Source: Mesocentrotus franciscanus (taxonomy: Eukaryota > Echinodermata > Echinoidea > Camarodonta > Strongylocentrotidae). From it: 64,000 bases of DNA. Both the position numbers and the translations under genes were made by a program. The DNA lies in contig CP137666.1 in the NCBI GenBank assembly GCA_037976565.1, forward strand, positions 1,200,495 through 1,264,494, written 5' to 3'. The notes under the pieces are model-generated. The model worked only from the letters and a program-made list of their open reading frames with translations, did not search any database and had not been told where the DNA came from. Below, in pieces: positions 43,850-53,900 of this stretch. The stretch's first letter is position 1, and every line of letters starts with the position of its first letter.

Positions 43850-44345
43850 TATTAATAATAACGTTCCGTCGTTAATGATGAGAAATTCACGTCTATCTCT
43901 CTCAGCTAATTCCTGCAAACAGTGGGCTCAACCAAGCGCAATCAACTGTTCAACGAATTTGTCATGAGTCCTGAAATATCAATTTGTTACTTCACGTCAA
44001 AGTAGCATTAAAGAGTAGCAATGGCGAACGAACGATTGTCGCTAAAATTCAACAATAGTTGCTTCGTTTGCTTTTCCCTAAAAAATAACATGAGACATCA
44101 AGCTACATAGAACTATGATCGACAAACATGATATTGTCTTGAAAACAGTCAGAAAACATTGGAACTAGAATGAATAAGAGATGAATGCGATCATGTAAAC
44201 ATTTTGTCCATGTTAATCCTCCATGGCAACGGTCTTATTTGTTACTTGAAATGACTCAAAATTTTAATCATAATTAAACAGGCATCTGAAGTTTTTAGAT
44301 GCCTACTATTTGCTTCATGTTGTTGAAAATCATAATATTCCCTAA
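43850..44345 (-). repeat. Dispersed repeat family X, inverted copy
   Basis: Reverse complement matches 32340-33000: CTATCTCTCTCAGCTAATTC, AGAGTAGCAATGGCGAACGA, ACTATGATCGACAAACATGA, ATTTTGTCCATGTTAATCCT and AACAGGCATCTGAAGTTTTT. Confidence 0.75.
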
Positions 44346-45409
44346 AAAATTCCAATTAAAAAAAAATAATGAAAAAAAATAAAAATTGACCTCGGATATT
44401 GGTATAATGTGTGTAATTGGTGACATACAGTCCTCAAGAGGGCGACATGCATTGATTAAAAATATATTCATTTCACCAGCTGGTTAATATAACACCGAAA
44501 AGTTACCGGCCAGGAAAATATAACAATTAGGATCCTCGCAATTAATATCACGTGACAAGCTCTGGACCAATCACATCTCGGTATCTGTCTAAGCTATCTA
44601 ATATATATATATATATATATATGAGTGAATAAAACATGCGCTTTCATTAGAAAGGGTTTTCTCTTCTAGCAAGTCCGTACTTATAAAGCTTAACCATGTA
44701 TTACGAAATGTAACAACAAAAACATTGATACGAACAAATATTTTGGTAAACCCTTCTTCCATACCATGTTAGTTCTAAAATCTATATTTCTCCCTTTAAT
44801 AACAAGAGCGAGCCTCATGGAGGATAGTATTGGTAAAGACCGTCATACCAATTTAAAAACAACTTTGGCATTAGTCATTACAACACAAATATCATTCTAT
44901 CATAAATACCACACGTCGAATCTAATAAACAACTTTGCATTTGAAAGGAATCAATCAGTATATAATTGATGATTAAGAAAACCAAGCCGCCAATAAAAAA
45001 TATTAAAGATTGCGAAGTGGTGATCATAAGTAGGGCTGCATTATGAAATGTGATTCAACTGCAAATGGGGTCCTACTTTTATTTTCTGAATGGGTTAATT
45101 TTTAGTTCGATCATATATTCTATTGATATCTAACTGATGGAACAGTCAAGCTCCTACAATCTTTGAAGTAAGAAAATCGCCACGTTTGGGCAGCTTAATG
45201 CCCCAAATTAGTGCTACTTTGTCCCATTTCCTAAGAAAAAAATATTTCCGATAGGACGAAGCTGTGCATACGACAGTTCCTATTCTTTTTTCGGCTTGCC
45301 TCTAATATTATGTAGTCATGCAATTAAATCCAGGTTTAGCTAAACATGTTTAAGTTTAAAAAGATGAACCATTTAAGCTATGCCCTCACTATATACCCAA
45401 CAACCCAAT

Positions 45410-45530
45410 CAACCGATGAACTAGTCAATCAATTGTATCAACCAATCAATCAACAGTCAATCAATCATTCAATCAATCAATCGATCAATCTCATCGACCA
45501 TTTAATCAATCAATCAATCAATCAACTATA
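45410..45530. repeat. (AATC)n microsatellite
   Basis: Repeated CAATCAAT units with interruptions. Confidence 0.85.
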
Positions 45531-47969
45531 CGCAACTACTTAACGCTGTTTTCGTTATTTTCATGCCACTCTTTGACTTCATATTTTGACGAGAAATCAA
45601 ATCTAAATTCAACTTTCTTTCATGGAAAAGGGTGTATTTTTCTTAAAATATAATCTAAAGCTACACATAAACCATACATTTTCTATATATATTTTAAGGT
45701 ATACATAATATAAGGGGATAAAATATCAGTACGTAGAAAAAATTCCGGAAGTATTGCCTACTTAATTGAATATATATATCACGAATTTGAAAAGGCGCCT
45801 GAATAAAAAAAAAATCAGCTAAAGACGTTCGTCACTCGTGCAGTCTGCTATAAACATGTACAGTACATGTATTTCATAAATCCAATGAGAAAGTAAAACA
45901 TGATATTGTGGTCTTTATAACGCATTATCCTCTAAAACCCACAAGAATTTGCAGTTCTTCCATGCCATCTCCTTCCTCTATACAAGATTGTGCTCCCTAA
46001 TGAATAAAACTAAATTTCTTTGTCAAAATAATCATCAGAAGTTGTTAAGTGTATATACTCTCATATGGTTGCCGCATTGTACACTAAAAGTTTGACAATG
46101 TTTCAGATAGTCATCATATATAGTTGAGACATCGACACCATGAACAAAATTAATAAAGATACAACTCGAAAGAAGCATTAACATTATAATCTAAAACGTC
46201 CGGTTCCATGCGGACTAACCTATACACTAAGTGATTAGATGTACATATTGTTATGTTTTGCAATTGTAATACTTAAAAGCAAAAAAGTACAATAAACCAA
46301 GTAAGACTAAATCATACTGTTGTACATCGAATAACAAAGACGTTTACCGCCCTATCTATTCATTTTAATAAATTACAACGTTGAATAAAAATCATGTTAA
46401 AAACCACTAAGAAGCGTAACCGAGTGACGTTACTCTCTTCATCAATAAAAAAGAATATCGATCCCATACAATCAATAATAGTTTCAAAGCAATAGCTATT
46501 GACTCTCTATAATCCATTAAACACGTACTCATAAATGGTTAAGAAGTATACAGAACACCAACGGATATTTCTAAAAACATAATAGTATATAACATGATAA
46601 GAATTCTGTACCTAAACCATGATCATTGCATATTATTTTTGCGATCTTTCTTCATGGATAAAAGTATGTGACATGTAAGATGAATATATATATCATAGAA
46701 AGACTAAAGTCACGGTAGTATAATTTGACACAACTATACACATATGATAGAATTGAATTCAGTTTGTTGAGTCAGGTCGCATGACACCTATAAACCCAAC
46801 TACAGGTCAAGGCATATTTAAACGAGAATCACATGCATAAATAGAAACATTTTCTCAGATAAAATGAATCGCAGCTCATGGTTTAATGTAAAAAATTGAA
46901 AAAACCCACTCATATATACTCAGACCTCTTGTATGAATCTAGAAAAAAAAAATCTAAAAATCTCAACCATAATGTGGTTCATCACACCTATCTCCACTAT
47001 CATAAGCATATCAATACATTATCAACACATGGCTGAAGACAAACGTAAGTATACTATACAAACAAAATATGTCTTTGTTACAGTTATAAAAGCATTAAAA
47101 AAACTATCCATTCTTTATGTAATGCTGTGAAAACTGCATTTTAGCCACAAGTTCTCCCCATGTATTTGGATTTTGGTATATCAAAACATAAATGCGTCAG
47201 AGCCTAGGACCATCATCATCATGACCATCATCAAAATGCATAACCCATGTACGAACATGCTGAAAAACAGCTATGCCAAGTTGAAAGCATGTTTTTTAAT
47301 CACCGTATTTAAATAAATAAACAAACAAAAGAAACCAAATAAAATGTCATTATTTTTTCTCAAAACATTTAAAGAACTCAACACTATCTTGAGAATCTGG
47401 TTAATAGTATATTCTTCTTTGCGACGTAAATCACACCCTTCTGTAATTTTTCATTTTTTTTGCGCCAAATAAAAATAGAAAAAGAATACAAGAAAATTAA
47501 AAAAAATCACGGTAAAATCATTATGTTACACTAAGAGGGGGGGGAAAAGAACTGGGAGGAGGAGGGGGATTTCTACATTTTATGCCAACCAATCATTAGT
47601 GCTGTAGGTATTTTTGGTGAGCATATTCTGTATATTCTTATGACAGGCGACATAAATCGGAAAATTTCCCTTCCTCTTGTCTCGCGACACCCAAGCAAAG
47701 TATAGGTAGGCAAATTATAATGGAGAAGAAAGAAAGTTTTGCGACCATCCGCATGTTTCTCATTAAGTCATCATTCTAATTATCATCTGCATGAGATAGT
47801 ATGAAGTGAAAGTGCTGCACTCTTTTGATTCCGCGTGGCGTGGTATTTAAGCTCTCTCATAACGGCTTTGCTCTCGGGTGGGTCGGGGTTCGACAGGGGA
47901 GCCCTCTCCTCTTGGATGCTCATTTCACCCATGGTACCCTATGTCACACATGAGTATAGAAAGATGAAG

Positions 47970-48140
47970 AGAGATAGAGAGAGAGAGAGAAGGGGGAAGA
48001 GGGGGAGAGGGATAGAGTGGGGGAAGGGGGTTAGAGAAGAAAAGAAAGAAGCAGGGTGGGTGAAAATGAACCCCAAAAGAGAAAAATAAACAAAGATAGA
48101 GAGATGAAGAGAGATGAAGAGAGATGAAGAGAGATACAGG
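47970..48140. repeat. GA-rich simple repeat and 10-11 bp AGAGATGAAG units
   Basis: AGAGAGAG and GGGGAGAGG tracts, then four AGAGATGAAG units at 48100-48135. Confidence 0.85.
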
Positions 48141-49001
48141 TATTTCAAGAAACGAGAAACAGGTGAAAAAGGGATTGACAGGAAAGCAGGGTTGAAAGAT
48201 AGAATGAAATAGTGGCGAAAATGAAAACAGAAAGAGAACACATAGAAGTCTATTAATTAAAATGACTTTGATAGAGAGCACTGTAACTCAAAAATGGATG
48301 TTAATACACTGGGGCACACACTTCTGGAGTTGTTCTCTCACCCAAGCAAGTTGATTCGATCAGTGTTTCACTTGACCTGGGTGGAGACGAAAGAGGAACT
48401 TACATTCGTTCATTCCTTTTAATGACTAAGCTTCACTTCATTGGTCCTACCTGTGTGTAATTGATAATGAATGATAGTACAATGAAAACAAAAGGGGGTG
48501 GAATCGTAAAGGAGAGGTGAGAGAATATGAATGAAGGGCATGCAATGTTTTATTAAAAACGGAAAGTTATTGATGCAATGGAGGAAATGGGGAGAAGGAA
48601 ATACAAAGTTATAACGGTGTCCCATGTAATCACTCATTTGTGCAAGTTAATATAATATATATACATAAAATAAGACATGGATATATATATAAATAAAAAA
48701 TAACAACGGGAATGAGTGATGAAGCTGTCAGGTTCCATTCCTTCAAAGTCAACAGGACAAAATCGTAAACACGATTTCTAGTAATGCCTTGAATAATCCA
48801 AATTAGGCTTATGTATCAAAATTTGTGCTTCACAATGAAACAGACCATCGGAGTATTTTTCTCTCGAATTTATTTCAATTTTTTTTTAAACAAAAGGTTT
48901 TATCACAAAATTAACTCTTTACGTGTAGTTTAAATCGAAAAAAAAAAAATCGAGATTGTCTTCAACATTTGACATAACTGTCTCAGTAATCCCAACCAGA
49001 C

Positions 49002-49050
49002 TGACTCCAGCTAGACTGACTCCAGCTAGACCGACTCCAGACCGACTCCA
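49002..49050. repeat. Short GACTCCAG(CTAGACT) minisatellite
   Basis: GACTGACTCCAGCTAGACTGACTCCAGCTAGACC and then two shorter units; it lies just downstream of the last recognised channel exon. Confidence 0.85.
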
Positions 49051-49167
49051 GACCAACAACGGACAGAACATAAAATGACTTAACTTCCAATGGCCAAGAA
49101 TGGGTCGGTTTAGCAGTGTGACTGAGGTATCAATGAGTTCTATGATGACGTAATAATAACAACTTAC

Positions 49168-49218
49168 CTTGTAGTTCCTGCTTCTTCCTTTGTTGCTCTT
49201 AATCTCTTCACAGAGATC
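49168..49218 (-). CDS. Channel exon 9 (tail continues)
   Basis: Encodes DLCEEIKSNKGRSRNYK, 17 codons. Acceptor AACTTATAG at 49219, donor AAG|GTAAGTTG at 49168, so at least one more exon follows to the left. Confidence 0.75.
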
Positions 49219-50766
49219 CTATAAGTTTAAAATAGATATAGGAAGATGTTGGAAAGCTTTTTTCAAGAACGAGATTCATATGTTTCACTAATGATAGCAT
49301 GCAACTTAACCTACAAAATCACATTTTGACTTAAAGAATATATAAAGTACATGTATAAATCATAATTGATGACATCTTAATCATAAATTGTGAGTTCTCA
49401 AAAACTAGAAGACAAAATTGGCAACAACATAAATAACAGAAGAAAACTTACATTGTATTTGTTGGTGGCTCGCTGCATCTGGTGACCAACTCTGCGGGAC
49501 TGGAGAGGGAAATACAATTAATTTGAGAAAATAGATGTTACCATACGGTAAAAAGATCACAATTTTTATTGTTATAAATGGACTTGTTTTTTGTCATAAA
49601 ATATGTATCTTTTTCTTACTACTGGCTTATACAAATCTATCCAATTTAATTCAACATAATCATAATTACTGTTTAACATTATTTTTTAATGCATGAAGTC
49701 ACATCCTTCTTTTTAGTTGTTATTGAACTACTATAAATATGTAAATGTACAATTTATAACCTTATTTCAAGTTTTCTTGTATTTTACTGTAATATGACAA
49801 TACTAGTCTCCGGACTTATGCCATGTTCTTTTTTTAAAACAATAAAACCGAAATTGAATTGAATTGAATCATCATCACGGTAATTAATTATTATGTGGTA
49901 TCATGAGAACGTTTTGACAAATATTTAGTGTTACAACAAATACAAGGATACATAAGTTTGAGAGCATTCCTTCATTTCTATAATTATGATGGTGGCTCTG
50001 ATTTTTATGGCTACTCACCTTACAGCATGCGACAATGATGAAGATGACGTTGACAAGGACGGTTAGACCACCAAGGACACAGAGAGATGGTAAATCAAAC
50101 TGCTCCCAAACCTTATCCATTTGGAACAAAGAAGCCAAGGCATTCTGGACTACAACAAGGCACAAAAACGTCATGCACCATAGCACGTAGTAATCCTATA
50201 TAGGAATGAATCGTAAGAATAGAAACAAAATAAATGCGACTGCGCCCCTCATATGCACTCGCCTCTATATTCATTGACTTGTGTGAATTGCTTCAATAAT
50301 TTGATGGCGGTAACAAGAACTTTTTGGCCTTTTCGGCACTTTTATGACACTGTTACCTTTGACCTTTTCCGCCCAAAATCTAATCAGTTCATTCACATTT
50401 CATCCGAGTTTGGTTTGAATCGCTTGAATGCATTTCAATTTATCACGGTAACGAAATATTTTCTGACCATGTGACCTTTAACTTTTGACCTTTTTCACCT
50501 AAAATCTTATCAGTTCATCCGTGTATGCTATTACATACTTGATCCAAGGTTGGTTAAACTCCGCTCAATGGTTCTTGAGTTATCATGGCAACGAAAAGCG
50601 GGACGGAAGGCCAGCCAGAAAACATAATGCCTAGTGCACTACCTTCTGTGGCAGAGGCATGATAATAACGATAAAAATGTAGTAATAAAAAAAATTAAAA
50701 ATAAAAAAAGATTAATAATGCAGTAATAATACTTCTACTGCTACTACTAAAAGTAATAATAATTAC

Positions 50767-50799
<33 letters not shown>

Positions 50800-50862
50800 A
50801 ATACTACTTGTACTACTAATGCTACTACTAATAATAATAATGATACTACTACTACTACTACG

Positions 50863-50902
<40 letters not shown>

Positions 50903-53900
50903 TAATATTAATAATAATAACTGATTTAGTTAGATTTAATTGAAAGTAATATGAGAGTATTCTTTTCAAATTCTGTCTTACTCCCCTCTCTTCCTCCCTC
51001 CCTTTCTCTCTCTTTCTGATTCGCGTTTGCAATTCGATTGGTTACATTGTTGTTTTTCAATGTCAGTACTTTTATTACCGGTACATCATTTAAAAAATAG
51101 TCAATCAATCATTAATTCTGTCAATGAATGAATAAATACTGCAAAACAATAAATCAACACACAAATTATTAATTTATGATTATGTACCGGTATATCAAAC
51201 ATTTTAATCATCTGTTGACCAACTTAATGTCCCGAAAACACTCATAGTCATATTAATATAACTACCGTCAACTACCTCCCGATACAACTTACGAGAAGCG
51301 TTTGGTATGATGTGTTGGGTAGACTCTGTGACACAACGAACTTGAAGGCGACAGCGGTAAGAAGCAGTGTTAATGTTACACTTAATCTATCCTCGGGTGC
51401 GTCCGCACTGACAGCATAAGATGTGAAAGCCAGAGGAGTGATCAGAAACTGAAACAGAAACAAAATATATGACCAAATATCCAGCAATATCTTGCAAAGT
51501 GAAAGAAGATTCTATGATGTAAACTAAAGTATCTTAATGGATGAGGAAGAACAGGAAACAGAATCATAATGATACAATACTTCGAGTTTATAATTGCAAA
51601 TGTCAAATTGCCATTGAACTCGTTACTACTTTCGGGTTGGTCTCACATTGTATGGAGAAAATTCATGATATTTGAGTACAACTTATTTTCATGCTGTTGT
51701 ATAAAGGATCTTCAGCGGCAGATGTATTGTATCGAACATAACCAAATGAATATGAAATGTCGTTTGCCTTCAGCTGTATAGAGATTTGTGCTTAATGTGG
51801 TTTTTTTTTGTAGCCTTGAAAACACTTTCAGACGATGTGGATTCCAAACTACAATATCATCTAGTTATTTACGCACAAAACAAATAAAAACATTATAGAA
51901 ATTGGTTCTCATGGGGAATTTGGCATCGTGGGGGGTGTTTACCCGAAAATGGGTGATATAAACCAACAAGTCTTACGTAATGGGCACACCATCCACCACT
52001 TTCATTAAGGACCGCTTCGCATAAAAACTAAATATATCAGTGTACTAGAATATGAACAATAATAAGCAGCATGCATCTCATTTAAAAACTGGCTGACATT
52101 TAAAAGAAGATGAAGATGAATGAAGTAGCCGACATACCATGATGAGGGCAACATTCCACATGTAATAACTAGCCTTTCGCTTCACATTCACTACGACGTT
52201 GTAAAGTGGGTAAGCGTTCACTGCTCCTGATGACATCTTTTCTTCCTCTACCTGATGCGCGCTTACATGCTTCTGTAATTCCCACTCTTGCTCACCTGTT
52301 TGGGACAAAAATAGAGCGAAAATATTACATAGTTAAGAAAATTGTTATTCACGATAATAAACATTATGATGATGTTGATCTCATCGGAAGTTCAACTTCT
52401 GTAATTCATCTGCACCTTATCACCTTCCTCTTCCCCATCACGTCTCTAAAATATTGAGTGGAAAAGATGATTGTATGACATGCTCTAGTGGCAATCGCCG
52501 CTATTACCCTGAGGACCGAATCCTTAACCTCAATCCCGGATCCAACACTAATCTTAATTCATAGCAATAGTGTTGTCGGATTGTCGAAATACTATCTAAA
52601 TTATGAAGAAAATTGTCTCCAGTCTTAATACTCTTTGACAATAGTAAACATTCACATGCACGCGTTCCTTGCACAAAATTATCTGCAAAGCTGTTTGCCG
52701 ATCTCTCTCTCACCCATCTTCTCTCTCCGATCTCTCTGGATCTCTCTTCAATCTCTCTACATTGATACCTTTCTGTTCCATTATCATTGTCAAAACTCAT
52801 CTCTTTTTCTATCATCCTTATATCCTGTGTATTTCTTCTTTGTTCTCACCCGTGAATGTATCAGTCCTGACACTGTCCTTCTGGCTCATATCCTTGCAGA
52901 ATTCGGTTACTTTCCTCGGCCAGTCGGACATGATTTTGATCGTCAGATTCTTCAAATCGAAAAGTAAATTCGCATTACCATAATAAATATTGCATGATTT
53001 AATGTCAATGAAATTAATTTATAGTTTTTGTGGTTATTTATTTATTGAATAATGGACAACTCTTCCCGACATGATTTCAATGTATAAAAATATGACACCT
53101 TTGCTTTGTGGCATTCATGATTCAAGATTATGGAATTTTATATATTTCCGAAAGAGTTTAATTTTTTGGAAAACCGATTTGGCTTTATAGCATTTTGATA
53201 TATTACAGAGGCAGATCCAGAATGTCCAAAACAGCCACAGCCCCCTCCCATTCTGAAAATTGCAATTTTATTAGGGCTACACATTGTTAAAACAATGGAG
53301 AAAACCGGCGGGAGTCCCGAATTAATATTCGGGGGTTAATGCCCGATAGTTTTGCCAACCCTTTCCTCTCGAGGTTGGATATGCCCTGTATTATCCCTTA
53401 ACCAGAAGTTATTTCATATTAATAGGATAACATTTTCGTTTTTTGTTTCGACCACAATCAATCTCTTTTTTACCTGGTAATCGAAAGGAAACTCATTCAG
53501 TTTCATAGATGATTTGAAGACTCCTTTCATTCTGATTGATAGCTGAGCATCGGGTACTGGATCATCTTCGTCATCGTCTGGTGATTTCAGACCAAGTCGT
53601 TTCTTTACTTCGTACTTATCGGTGCTCACAGCATTGAAGAAATAGATCCTTGGGTCCCATTGTTCACCCCAATCAATGTCCTACGGAGGAGGACGACGAG
53701 GAGGAAGAGGAGGGGGGGAGGAGGAGGAGGAGGAGGAGGAGGAGGAGGAGGAGGAGGAGGAGGAAGAGAAGAAAAAGAAGAAAAGGAAGAAGAAAAAGAA
53801 GAAGAAGAAGGAGAAGAAGAAGAAGAAGGAGAAGAAGAAGGAGAAGAAGAAGGAGAAGAAGAAGAGAGATAATAATGAAAAACGACATGGTAACAGTATA

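Larger units (their letters stand above)
44346..48950. other. Long AT-rich intergenic/3' flank of the channel gene, no gene recognised
   Basis: Contains (TA)n at 44600-44622, an AATCAATC tetranucleotide tract at 45410-45530, GA-rich tracts at 47970-48140 and several short open frames without family resemblance or splice support. The terminal exon and 3' UTR of the minus-strand channel gene may lie here but could not be fixed. Confidence 0.45.

Noticed and set aside
53208..53290. hAT-like left end (CAGAGGCAGATCCAGAATG) in channel intron 3
   Set aside because: No matching right terminus or target duplication was found, so an element cannot be delimited.
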